Shown: piece by piece, positions 21,202 to 31,873 of the stretch | Layout: each line of letters begins with the position of its first letter | Position numbering within the stretch: the stretch's first letter is position 1 | Source of the DNA: Lumnitzera littorea | Taxonomy: Eukaryota; Streptophyta; Magnoliopsida; Myrtales; Combretaceae | DNA length: 64,000 bases | Reading direction: 5' to 3' | NCBI GenBank assembly: GCA_024138015.1 | Contig: JAMXBB010000011.1 | Span: 45,780,900-45,844,899 of the forward strand | The notes under the pieces: generated by a model | What the model saw: the letters and a program-made list of their open reading frames with translations, nothing else | What the model was told of the DNA's origin: nothing | Database searches by the model: none | Program-made: the position numbers and the translations under genes

Positions 21202-23295
21202 TGTAGACACCTCATTTTCACACCCTACCCCTGCCTCGCCCCCTCTTTCATTTTTAAAAAATTTTTAGAATATGTTAAAGGATCCTAAAAAGAAAAACCC
21301 AAAAATAAGAGATTTGGGGAAAAAAAATACAAAAAAAAAGGAAGAAAATTAAGAAAACTCAAAAATCCTAGAAAGATAGGAAAATACAAAATAGGAAAAA
21401 GTACAAAAAAGTAGAAAATTTAGAAAAAGCCAAAAAATAAGAAATTTAGAGAAAATACAAAAGATAAGAAATAAACCCAAATAATATCAAAGAAAGAAGA
21501 AAAGAAGCAAAGTAAAGTTTTTATGGGGAGTGCTAGGATTCTTTTTATTTATTTATTTATTTAATAATATATATATCTATTATAAAAAAAAATGAAGTAG
21601 GTCAAACTAGGTTTTATTAACTTGGTCCATTTTTCTTGGACCAAGCAGGGCCTACGGCCTTACATGCAGCTTACCCGATTTAAATTTCAAACGTACGTGT
21701 GAAATGCATGTGTGCATAGGGGCACATAGTACATACCCTACACATGACCAGCAGCCCCTCTCTTTTCTTCTTCTTCCAGATTTCATGATCAGTTCTAGTT
21801 TTCTAGTAATTTCCTTTCACGCATGCTTGGTTTAGGGTCTTTTTTTACCCCATTTACTACACGATTTCATCGAATTAATGGTGAAATCATGTAGTCCACT
21901 TAGCATACTTTGAATTAAGGCTCATTTTTCATCCAAATTCAATCAAAATTCAGTATTAAATCAACCCCAAAAATGAAAAAAAAAAAATTCTCTAACATCC
22001 CTATTCATGATTGATTTCTCCATTAATGGCCTTTTTAAGCTCATTCAAGCCTTGATTAGTATAAATATGGGTTAGGAAACATACAAGAGCATACAACACA
22101 AGCTTAGAAATACTCTAGGTAAGCAAATCGAAGCTTTCTCTCTCTAGCCTAATCCCTTTCTCTCTTTAGGATAGCTACCTCCACGGTGATTTTCAGCGAA
22201 AACCACTACCACCATCGAAATTTTTGCACCAAAAAACCTTAGATAAGACACTTCAATTCAGATTTTTGAGTTGTACGAGCTGGTCGGAGTTGACTGAAGC
22301 CAACCAAAGTTGACTGCAGCCGAGCCAAGCCAACCTCATTCGTTCGAGCTGACCTCGAGCTGATTTGAGCCTAACCTGGTCTACAATTTTTTTTTTTATT
22401 TGTCCTTTTATCTATGTACTTGTAAACATTAAAAAAAAAAAGAGAAAGAAGAAATAAAAAAGAAGAGAAGAAAAATAAGAAAAGAAAAAAAAAAGAAGGA
22501 ATATTTTATTTACTTATAGAAATAGATAAATAAAGAAATAAATAATTAAGGTAACAAAAACAAATAAATGAGTTAGTGAATAAACAAATTCATCTTATCA
22601 CTTAGAAAAATAAAATTTCCAAAAATAAAAATAAACGAACCTTTTCCCAAATTAAGACTATTTCAGAGTTTTAAAAAATAAAACACTGATTAGAGTCGTT
22701 AGGAAATTTTCCTTAAATAAATTGAATCGGGGAAAAACATAAACTCAACCCTTTTTAGAGCTAAAATCAATCAACCCACTAAAGTTTTATAGAAAGGAAT
22801 TATATATATTTGATCTCGAATAGTGGGTACGTAGGCACCTACAAGGTGACCGTAAAAAATAAAAAAAAAAAAACTAATTTTTTCTTGTTTTTTAGTTTAG
22901 ATTACTTAAGTTATTTAGCTTAGTCAAGTAATCGAGTCCAGTTTTATTAAAAGGTGATATTTTAAGGTTAAAATTAAATATGGAAGGTTAATGGTTCCTA
23001 CAAAAGTTTAAAACACCTAACCCCTAGATCCAAATCTCTAGTTTAAAAAAAAAAAAACTGTTTTATAAAATTGATTTAATCGATAAACGAGTAGCTACCC
23101 AATTGGTTATAACTTAACTCTTTCTCCCGACCCTAGTCGAGTGGCAACTCCAAAGTAGTTTTCAAATATACAAAAAGAATTGGTTTTCTTTAAGGCTTAG
23201 TTAAAGGTCAGTATTAAGTGGATAAGGGTTTAGTACTGATCAGTTTAAAAAAGACTTAATTTTAAAAATCGGGAGATGAAAAACTAAGCTCGACA
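21202..23295 (+). repeat. 5' LTR of Ogre2
   Basis: 2094 bp from TGTAGACACC to GCTCGACA. It matches 47722-49818 (plus) and, reversed, 49838-52480. A TATA box (GTATAAATATGG) lies at 22059-22070. Short GAGCTGACCTC-type tandem text lies at 22260-22380. The 5-bp flank to the left is AAACC. Confidence 0.85.
22059..22070 (+). promoter_or_regulatory. TATA box of the Ogre2 5' LTR
   Basis: GATTAGTATAAATATGGG is kept in the 3' LTR (48587-48598) and in the inverted copy (52134-52144, minus, GTATAAAGAGG). It is followed 60-70 bp downstream by conserved CTAGGTAAGCAAATC. Confidence 0.62.
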
Positions 23296-23296
23296 A

Positions 23297-23316
23297 CTTG
23301 GCAACTTTATTGGGGA
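23297..23316 (+). other. Primer-binding site of Ogre2
   Basis: CTTGGCAACTTTATTGGGGA directly after the LTR end resembles the TTGGCGACTCTGCTGGGGA-type PBS known for Ogre-like elements, with C->T and G->A changes. Confidence 0.6.
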
Positions 23317-24109
23317 TGCTAAAAGAGGGTTAGCCATTTAACTTTCCAAAATTAAAATTAACCTCTCAAAAATCACCTTACTGTAATTTATTTATTTATT
23401 TTTATTCTTTGTTATTTGTATCATAATTGTACTAACGTCTTTACAGGTTCAATTTTATGTATTTAATCATTTGGGGGGAGGGATTTAATTTTCCACAAAC
23501 ATATGGTGGAAACGATCAAACCTAGACCATATTAGGACCTTAGGATGGGGGGCTATTGTGTAGGCTCCAAGTGCTGTTGTGTAACCACTCACTGGGTTGA
23601 TTAGGACATCCTCACTTAAGCTTTATGTAACCAATCAAAGTGTTCTTTAACAAGTGAGGTTGCACAAGCTTAAGAACCTTTAGAACCTACCCTTTATGCA
23701 TTCACGACTTCCAAAATCAATGAATAATTAAGTAAGATGGAAATAAAAATATAGAATGGCTTAGAGTTTTCTTAATTTCCTTTGTAATTTTCATGTATTG
23801 TAAACATAGAATTGCTGTAAATAGGTTTTGTCGTTGTAAATAATAGTCGAATAATTTTGTAACATATTTCTTCTTTTGTAATTCAGATTAGGAGATAGCT
23901 TGTTCATCCAACTCCATCTACTTTAGGGAAAAATTTGTAAGCAAGCCCATTTGCCTCAAGCCAATTCTAGACTAATGGTTATGACACTTCAATCCGAGGG
24001 AATAAGAGACCACCTTTAGTAAGATCAGGCCCATTTTTTCACTTCTTAAAGTAAAAATAGAGATTAATTTGATTAGGGCTCTAACTAACTTTTGAAAACC
24101 TAAAGAAGT
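23317..24109 (+). other. Leader of Ogre2
   Basis: About 0.8 kb between PBS and ORF1. No coding similarity seen. It includes TGTGTAACCACTCACTGGG, similar to the Ogre1 leader. Confidence 0.5.
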
Positions 24110-25402
24110 AGCTTTTCGAGTTGGGCCTTACCTAATTAACTCAACACTAGAAGAGTACACCTAATTACTTGAAGCCCCTTCTTTGGAAAATATATATACC
24201 CCAAACTGGGAAGTAGATCCTGTGAATGACTTTTCAAGATTCCTGGGTATTAGAAACAAAGCTGAAGTGAGCAAAGCCCTTGAAAGCTATAATGGCAATA
24301 GCATCAAACTAGAAGACTAAAAAGCTTGGTTCATCATTGAGCCTAAATCTAACCAATGGGGCATCTTCTATGACAATCTCAAAGATTAGGGACAAAACAA
24401 AATAAAAGCCTTTATCCTGGCTACATTTGGGACCCTCTTATTCCTTAATGGAAAGTTCCTCATCCATTTTAAGGTCGTTGAGTTAGTGAGACAATTTCTT
24501 GAAGGCAAATCATATGTTTCGGCCCTCCTCATAAAATAGATTAGAAGCCTTAGTATTTTGAAAGAAAAGAATGATGGCACACTAAAGATTAACATGGCAT
24601 TACTAACAGTATGGTTCATAAGCTACATGAAATGTTATGGGCTTGATCTAATCTGATGAGAGTTTGCTCATAACATCAATCTGATTGATTCTTTTGTTGA
24701 TAAGGTCCATCTCCAGAAGGAAAATCTACTTACTACTAGGCAGAAGCGTTGAGAAATTTCCAAGTTACTAATATCTTATGGACAGGAAGATGGAGTAACT
24801 TCCAAAGGGTAATCCTAGTGTGCAAAAATTATCAAGCAATACCCCTAATTGGGTAGAAATTATGCACAGGCTATTACCTTAATAATATGATCACACGATT
24901 CGAAGGTATCCAAGATATAGTCTATAGGCCTCCATTAGATATCATGACCTTGGATTATGAAAACCTTCAAATTCCCCTACCATAAAAGATGTCTAGACTT
25001 AGAGCAATCAAATAGTTATGGGAAATAAGGACTATTAGCCCAAACATCGATTTAGGAGAATGGTTAGGAGAAGTGGACAAGTACCTGGTAACTAAAGAAT
25101 ATTTGTACAATCAGCTCCATAAGGTAGGGGAGATCCAATATCGAGCACCAAAGGTCATGTAACCTACACCAGTTGAAACAAATCCTAAAATCAAGACCTA
25201 CATGGACTAAATACAAGCCTTAGTAGAAATAATCTATAAAGAGCAAGACATGTGGGAGGATCTCTTTCGAAAATATAAACAATGTTCCTAAGCCTCAAAA
25301 CATCAATTAAGAATGACCTAGAAGAGGCTCAAAGAACTTCAAGAAATGGTAGAGCCCAACTTAAGAAAGAAGAAGGAAGCGCCAACAGGGTCCAGTAAGT
25401 AG
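24110..25402 (+). pseudogene. ORF1 of Ogre2 (DUF7745-like)
   Basis: An extra ORF upstream of gag, as in Ogre elements. Frame pieces read FRVGPYLINSTLEEYT, then NDFSRFLGIRNKAEVSKAL, FILATFGTLLFLNGKF and MALLTVWFISYMKCYG, and further RMSRLRAIK-like and KYLVTKEYLYNQLH text, and end ...APTGSSK before TAG at 25400. The wording and order resemble the plant DUF7745-type protein of Ogre ORF1; its role in the element is unknown. Stops are frequent. Confidence 0.6.
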
Positions 25403-25712
25403 AAAATGGAAATGCCTACTAAACGCTAGAAGAACATTTAGAGATAGGAATAATATTCTTGAATGTATTTTCTTTTAATGTAAAAGGGAACTCCAAAAGC
25501 TATGAAAATAATAAAAATTACCATCTTGCTGGTTATTAATCGATTCTATCTCTCTACATCTATGTTCCTGGCATCTCTTTGTTTTTCATTCATCTCTTCT
25601 TAAAAAAATATTTATGTGCTTGTTGAGAAGTAATCTTAAACAGGTTGCCAAGATAGCTCCCAAGTGTCAAACCTTCCAGAGAAGTCCGATTTGAACCTAC
25701 TTACAGACTAGA
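25403..25712 (+). other. Spacer between ORF1 and gag of Ogre2
   Basis: AT-rich spacer; nothing recognisable. Confidence 0.4.
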
Positions 25713-27308
25713 ATGGCTAGCTAAGTAATCAACACTAACAACAGTGTTAACCCTGAACTTGTTGATCCTATTGAGCTGAGGTTCCAATCTTTGGAACAAA
25801 CAGTAAGGAAATTACAAATCAACTGAGCTTTCTTATTGATAGCATCGCCTTGCTTAGGTCCATGGCTCCATCAAACGAAGAAAGTTCTAAAGCTCGATAT
25901 GGGAAGAATGATAAAGCCCTACTCCTTGAAGCTGAAGATGCTTACCTAAAAGTTAACTAGGCCTTCAAATCCTTTGAGACAGAAGGAGTCTTTCCAAAAA
26001 TCAAATTGACTTTCGAGACAAACACTTACTTATTTATGATCAATCTAAAGCTTGAAGTTAATCAGGATAGACTGAAAGAGCTTGAGAAACAACTGACCCG
26101 ACGAATCACCAAAAAAATGAAAATGCTCAAAGGGTACGATGGATTCAAGCAAGCTGGTATAACAGACTTCTTTGCCTACAATTATGGAAGTTTTCTGAAA
26201 AAATTCAAAGTGCCTGACTTTGAAAAGTATGATGGGACTAGATGCCCTAAACTGCACACCCAGTTATATGTATGTAATATGGGCAAGTATGTGAAATATA
26301 ACCAGCTTTTGGTCTAAACTTTTTAAGATAGCTTAACTGGCTATGCTTTGACACGGTACGCCCAATTGGATCTGAATTAGGTGAACACATGGGAAAAGTT
26401 GGCTAAGGCGTTTTATGAGCAGTACAAATTTAATGTTGAAGTGGCACCAAGCATAATGGACTGGGTCGCCCTGCAAAAAAAGCATAATGAGTCCTTTAAG
26501 GAGTATGCTTAGAGGTGGAGATCCTTAGCTACATGAGTATCCACTCCTATGGCCGAGAAGGAGCTAACTTCAACTTTTATTAATACTCTTGAAAGACCTT
26601 ACTTTTCTCATCTAATTGGGTAGGCCTCCTCAGTTTCACAAAGGTAATAGCCGTGGGATGTTAGATTAAAAGTACTATCTTTTTTGGTAAATTATAGGAG
26701 CTATCAGATAGAAAATCGCCTTCTATAAAGCCTACTACAAGCAAAACCTAAGAAGCAACTGTCAGCATGGTGAATTCAAATACTAAGCCCAATATGTGAT
26801 TCTCCTTCATAATAAATCCTCCACCAATATAGCAATAATTCCAAAGTCAGCCATAAGTCAACAGGGTTCTAAGACAGTTCACCAAGATACCAGTTCCCCT
26901 CAGCCAAGTCTTTGAAAAATTGAGAAGAGATAATCTTATCCATTCTGAGCCTCCCAGTAAAAGATATAAACCAAAATTTTTTTATCCTAACACCAAATGT
27001 CAATATCATTTAGTGTAGATAGGCCATTCAACCAACTTATGCTGAGGATTAAGAAACAAAATCAAAGACTTAATTGATGAAGGCACAGTCTAGCTGGACT
27101 TTATAGAGGCTCCAGTTCCAAACATCAACAACAACAACAACAACCCCTTGCCTAACCATGGGCCCATCATTAATATGATATTTGATGACTTAGAGCTCGT
27201 CATCAACATGATCAGTTCCAACTGAGAGCCCAAGTTTACAGATTCTACATATAAGAGGAGAAGCAAATTCCATAAACCAAAAGGTATACCTTCCATATAC
27301 TTGTAGCC
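25713..27308 (+). pseudogene. gag of Ogre2
   Basis: Start ATG at 25713, N-terminal coil-prone part (ELRFQSLEQTVRKLQIN). The core reads KKFKVPDFEKYDGTRCPKLH (near 26200), SLTGYALTRYAQLD, NESFKEYA and FINTLERPYFSHLIG, parallel to Ogre1 gag. The zinc motif near 26995-27045 is CQYH...GHSTNLC, same class as in Ogre1 (C-x2-H...GH-x3-C). After it, a run of Asn (NNNNNN, AAC/AAT repeats at 27125-27147) and GPIINMIFDD. Many stops. Confidence 0.8.
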
Positions 27309-28481
27309 TTTGAAAATTATAAAACTGCCCCTCTCAACTATTAGATAGTAAATCAAAGGAAATCAAGCTCACTTATAGGAGGGATTACCTACTTTGGTAA
27401 AATCTATGATCTAAGGGAAGACTTGAAAAAGAATGCCTTGCTAGAAAGACTAAACAATGAACTAGCTGAACATGAAGAAGGACTATCTGCCTTTACTAAA
27501 ATAATCAAGTCTAGCTAGTATAAAGTAATGGATCAGCTCGTTAAGACTCCAGCATAAATATCACTCATGAGTTTATTGATGGCATCGAAACCACATCGAG
27601 AAGCCTTGTTTAGAATGTTGAGGGAAGTCAAAGTCCCTCGTAAAATACCGGTTGAAAGGATTGGGTCTATCACTAACTCTATCTTCACTATAGATCAGAT
27701 TTCTTTCTTTGTTGAAGAACTAGGCAAAGAAGGTAACCGGCATACCAAGCCTCTATTCATAATAGTGAGGGTAAATAACATCATCACAACAAAAGTCCTC
27801 ATTGACAACGGGTCATCCTTGAATGTCTACCATCTATTGGGCATTGATATGACTACTATCAAACCTAGCTCAACAATAGTTAAGGCTTTTGACGGATCTA
27901 GAAGAGAAATTATAGGGGAGATCAACTTACCAGTTGATATCGACCTACAGTCGTTCAACTTCCAATTCCAACTTTTGGACATCCTAAAGACCCTCAATCT
28001 GTTATTGGGAAGACCTTAGATACATTCAGCAGGGGCCGTACCTTTGAGTCTTCATCAGAAGGTTAAGTTCATCTCCAATGGCTAGGTCATAATGATTCTT
28101 AGTGACCAAGATTATGAAATATATAAAGAAACAACCATACCTTATATTGGCATTGAGGAGCAAGAGGACTTTGGGCTCCAAATGTTCAGAGAGGTGTACA
28201 TGGTTACTAATTAAGAGGAGTATGAGAGGCCGAAATTCAAAGAAGGTCAATTTGGAACCTATGGGCTAGGTTACATCCCAACTCTGATGGATGGGCTGCA
28301 AAATATGCAAGTGAAGGGCAAAAGAGGTGACAGATTGTATTACTCCCCGATGACCTTCCCACCATTATCAGAAATTTTTATCCAGGCTGAAATTCATAAT
28401 TTAGAGCCTGCTAAAGAGGACACCTCCAGTAAGGATAAAATAGCTAGTCCATCCAATAAGTCTCAACACTTGAATAATTAG
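27309..28481 (+). pseudogene. Aspartic protease region of Ogre2
   Basis: Linker text VMDQLVKTPA(stop)ISL and MSLLMASKPHREALFRM leads to the retropepsin core with VLIDNGSSLNVYHLLGID (near 27800-27860); DNGSS takes the place of DTGA/DSGS and is normal for Tat/Ogre elements. Then TLNLLLGRP marks the flap/C-terminal region. The longest open piece is 27567-28019. After a break it continues to about 28481 (PMTFPPLSEIFIQAEIHNLE). Confidence 0.82.
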
Positions 28482-28720
28482 TTCTCCATCCTTATGAATA
28501 ACAATAAGTCTTCCCTAGGGTAAAGGATAAATTACAATCTAATATTTTATAGAGTTTTGTAAGAAATTACCTTTATTCTATGAATAATTCTACTCAAAAG
28601 GAACTTCTTCTAAATAAGAATCAATCTTCTTTCTCTTCACTTCTTCCTTACTTACACTCTTTCTTTTACATACTTTTCTTTTTCCCAAATCCAACACTTC
28701 GAATAAAGGCCATGGATACC
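28482..28720 (+). other. Spacer between protease and RT; possible Ogre intron position
   Basis: 240 bp, T-rich in its second half (TTTCTTTTACATACTTTTC near 28661-28679). Ogre elements are known for an intron between protease and RT. A donor-like CCTAGGGTAAAGG lies at 28513-28525, but no clear AG acceptor can be chosen. I mark it only as a candidate place. Confidence 0.3.
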
Positions 28721-29780
28721 TCGTACAGATAGTTGATGGAAATATTGATATCACTTCCGACCCTATTAGGTTAGTCGTCTAGAGTGATGTCAATGACCAC
28801 AGTAATGTGCAAGAAAGCTGGCAAAAACATGAAATGAATAGAATTTCTTTTGATGACCCAATTGAGAAGATTAATGTTGGGACTGATGACAATGTCAAAA
28901 CATTGAGAATTAGAGGGAATCTGAAAGAAGAACAAAAGGCTGAAATGATCACATTACCATTTAAATACCAAAATGTGTTTGCATGGTCATATGAAGATAT
29001 GCTTGGATTGGATCCATCAACTGTAGTCCATTGCTTACCCACTCGAGAGAATATCAAACCTAAGAAATAGAAGTTAAGAAGGTTTTGACCGAATATCTTG
29101 TTGAAGATCAAGAAAGAAGTTAGAAAATTACTAGAGGTTAATTTCATTAAGGTATCTGATTATCCTAAATGGGTAGTTAACATAGTACTAGTTATGAAGA
29201 AGAATGGAAAAGTCAAAGTGTGCGTAGATTTTCGAGACCTTAATCAAGTAACCCCTAAAGATAATTTCCCTTTGCCCCATATTGATGTCTTGGTCAATAA
29301 CACAGCTGGAAACCACCTTTTCTCTTTCATGGATAGATTCTCCAAATATAATCAAATTCAAATGTTTGAAGAAGATAAAGCCAAGACAACATTTATTACA
29401 ACTTGGGATACATTTTGTTACAAAGTAATGCCTGTCGAACTCAAAAATGCCGAAGCAAGTTGTCAAAGGGCCATGGTAGCAATCTTTCATGACATGATGT
29501 ACAAAGAAGTTGAAGTATATGTTGATGATATGATTGCTAAGTCTAAGGAAGGAGAAAAACATGTGGATAATTTGAGGAGATTGTTTGATAGGTTGAGAAA
29601 ATTCCAATTGAAGCTCAACTAAGAGAAATGTACCCTTAGAGTGACTTCAGGGAAATTATTGGGTTTTATAATCAGCCAAAGGAGCATTGAAGTGGACCCT
29701 GTTAAAGTCAAAGCAATAATTGACTTTCCCCCTCCACACACACTTAAAGAAATTAAAGGCTTGTTGGACTATTTAACTAC
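28721..29780 (+). pseudogene. Reverse transcriptase of Ogre2
   Basis: Open pieces 28807-29070 and 29098-29622. The text KVKVCVDFRDLNQVTPKDNF (29209-29268), LFSFMDRFSKYNQIQMF with the first catalytic Asp, and VEVYVDDMIAKSKEGEKH with YVDD are standard for Tat/Ogre RT. One stop (AAATAG) separates the two open pieces. The C-terminal connection VKAIIDFPPPHTLKEIKG follows near 29705. RT motifs are intact. Confidence 0.9.
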
Positions 29781-30430
29781 ATAGCTCAGTTCATATCTCA
29801 ACTCATATCTCAACTCATGGACAAGTATCGTCCCTTGTTTAAGTTGTTGAAAAAGAATGCCAAGATCAATTGGGACAAAGAGTACGAGTAAGCCTTTACA
29901 ACAATCAAAGAATACCTCATGAACCCTCTAATTTTTGTAGCTCCAAAACCTGAGAAGCCTTTATTTCTATACCTGACAATATTACCGGAGTCCATAGGGT
30001 GCATGCTTAGCCAAAAAGACAAGGAAGGAAGAGAACGAGTTATATATTACTTGAGCAAGAAATTCACTAAAGGGAAACAAAAATATTCAGAAATTGAAAG
30101 AACCTGCTATGCTTTTATTTACGTAATGCATCAGCTTAGACAATATATACTCTACTACTAAGTTGAATTACTAAATCAGCATGATCCCCCGAAGTACTTG
30201 GTAGACAAATCGACCCTAATTGGCAAAATCTCAAAGTAGCAAATGTTACTATCAGAGTTCATATTACATATGTGAACCAGAATTCAATCAAGGGGCAAGC
30301 TCTAGCAAATTAGTTAGCAGAAAATCCCTCTAATAGTACCCCCCAAGAAGTACAAGTCAATTTCCCTAATAAGGATATCTTGGCAATCAAAGGTAACCCT
30401 GATAAAGGAGAAGATGATGAGCCACCGAAA
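29781..30430 (+). pseudogene. First RNase H of Ogre2
   Basis: Retroviral-like RNase H: LYLTILPESIGCMLSQKDKE, then VIYYLSKKFTKGKQKYSEIE and AFIYVMHQLRQYILYY (29919-30161). After a break: DPPKYLVDKSTLIGKIS, QMLLSEF, SIKGQALA and LAENPSNSTPQE. A 14-bp duplication (ATCTCAACTCAT) lies at about 29793-29817. Confidence 0.8.
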
Positions 30431-30550
30431 TTGAAGATGTTCTTCAATAGGGCAGCCAACGTGTTTGGGTATGGAATTGAGGTAGTACTAATATCCCCTG
30501 AAGGTACTTAATATTGTATGGCTATAAGGTTCGTTTTCTTATACACTAAT
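30431..30550 (+). pseudogene. Second RNase H of Ogre2, N-terminal part
   Basis: KMFFNRAANVFGYGIEVVLI, then SPEGT and FVFLYT. The domain continues at 35081 (NNIAEYEACIMGLKMALDKD) after the 4.5-kb insertion; without it the frame is continuous (YTNNIAEYEAC). This archaeal-like RNase H is the second RNase H of the Tat lineage. The catalytic position D of the FDG motif is N here (FFNRAAN). Confidence 0.82.
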
Positions 30551-30864
30551 TGTTGACAGGTGATTCTTGTTCTGGTATACAAACACCTACAACATGAGAA
30601 AACAGCTACGGGGTGGGGGGAGGGGGGGGGCACTGGAGGGTGCTCTAGCATGGCCACTTCAATGCCTAAGTTAATTCCCTCATCATGTAGAGAGAGAGAG
30701 ATATCGAATAGTTATGGTGTTGAGAGAATGGAAGAGAGTCCCCTTACTTGGGGTCTTGGTTAGTATTTATAGTAAGTCTATGAGGATTGTCTTTAGACTA
30801 AGATTAGAAGTTAGGTCAACTAATATAAGCCTATATAACAATTATCCAAAAATGCCTATTAACA
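30551..30864 (-). repeat. 3' LTR of the non-autonomous element
   Basis: 314 bp; aligns with 34793-35080 (both contain ATACAAACACCTACAA, CTCATCATGTAGAGAG and TTGAGAGAATGGAAGAG). A TATA box on the minus strand (AGTATTTATAGT at 30762-30773) is conserved as GTACTTATAGT in the other LTR. A GGGG-rich stretch at 30611-30630 differs from the other LTR. Confidence 0.85.
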
Positions 30865-30886
30865 CTTGCTCTCCCCCCCCCCCTTT
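30865..30886 (-). other. Polypurine tract with 11 G
   Basis: On the minus strand GGGGGGGGGGGAGAGCAAG lies directly before the 3' LTR. This fixes the element's orientation with the PBS at the other end. Confidence 0.7.
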
Positions 30887-31039
30887 ACTCTCTTTGGTGA
30901 CAAAGTCGGAAAAGAGAGTATTTAGGGAAGTTGATTTGGTGGGGATTTCTAGAAAAATTCGTAATCTTAGCCTAAAAAGGCTAGAGTTCTTGAAGAAGCA
31001 AAGGCTCGAAAAGGGCAAAAGTGGAAGTAGCTAGAGTGC

Positions 31040-31841
31040 TCGAAGTGGTAAGGGCTTAAAGAGGCTGATGCACTTGAAGAAGCGAGAGCGCCAGGAGAAG
31101 TGAGAGCACCTGAAGAGGCCAAAACGCTTGAAGAAGTAAGAGCGCCTGAAGAGGTAGAGGTGGTTGAAGAGGCGAAATCGCCTAGAGAGGCTGAAACGCC
31201 TAAATAGGCGAGAGCACCCCGAGAAGCTGAAGCGCCTGAAGAAGCGGAGGCACCTAAAGAGATGAGGCCCTAAAGAGGTTAAAGCGCCTAAAGAGAAAAA
31301 GTGTCTGGAGAAGCCGAAGCACCTAGAGAGGTGGGAGCGCTTGGGGAGGCCGAAGTACTTGAAGAGATGAGAGAGCCTGAAGAGATGAGGCCCTGAAGAG
31401 GAGAAGGCTTGAAGAGGCTAATGTGCCTACAAAGGCTAGGGCACCTGAAGAGGTAAAGAATGCTTAAAGAGGCGAGTATGCCTGAAGAGACAAGGAGTGC
31501 AAGAGGTTGGGGCACTTGAAGAGGCAAAGAGCGCCTAAGGAGGTGAATATGCCTGAAGAGGCAAGGAGCACTTGAAGAAGCGAAAGCCTAAAGGAGCACT
31601 TGAAGAGGCAAGAAGTACCTGAAGAGGCAAGAAGCGCCTGAAGAGGCAAAGAGCGCCTAAAGAGGTAAGTATGCCTGAAGAGGCAAGAAGCGCCTAAAGA
31701 GGTAAGAAGCGCCTAAAGAGGCTAATGTGCCTGAAAAGGCAAGAGCGCCTAAAGAGGCAGGAGCATTCAAAGAGGCAAAAGTGCCTAAAGAGGTGAGAGC
31801 TCTTGAAGAGACAGGATTGCTTGAAGAGGCGAGAAGCACCT

Positions 31842-31846
<5 letters not shown>
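31040..31846 (+). repeat. 18-20-bp GC-rich minisatellite (gcgcctgaagaggc)
   Basis: About 800 bp of tandem units around GCGCCTGAAGAGGCGAGA, 18 bp in the first part and 16-21 bp later. In one plus-strand frame (31063-31260) units give hexapeptides of the type A-P-E-E-A-R; the minus strand is open in several frames too (ORFs of 60-79 codons at 31288-31921). Each unit contains GCGCCT...AGGC, which can pair (GCCT/AGGC), so units form small hairpins. The array lies near the 3' end of the element. Probably a non-coding minisatellite whose length of three codon-multiples keeps frames open. Confidence 0.85.
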
Positions 31847-31872
<26 letters not shown>

Positions 31873-31873
31873 G
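31847..31873 (+). repeat. 27-G homopolymer
   Basis: A run of 27 G ends the minisatellite. In this AT-rich window it is remarkable. On the plus strand it could fold into a G-quadruplex. The exact length may be an assembly error. Confidence 0.8.
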
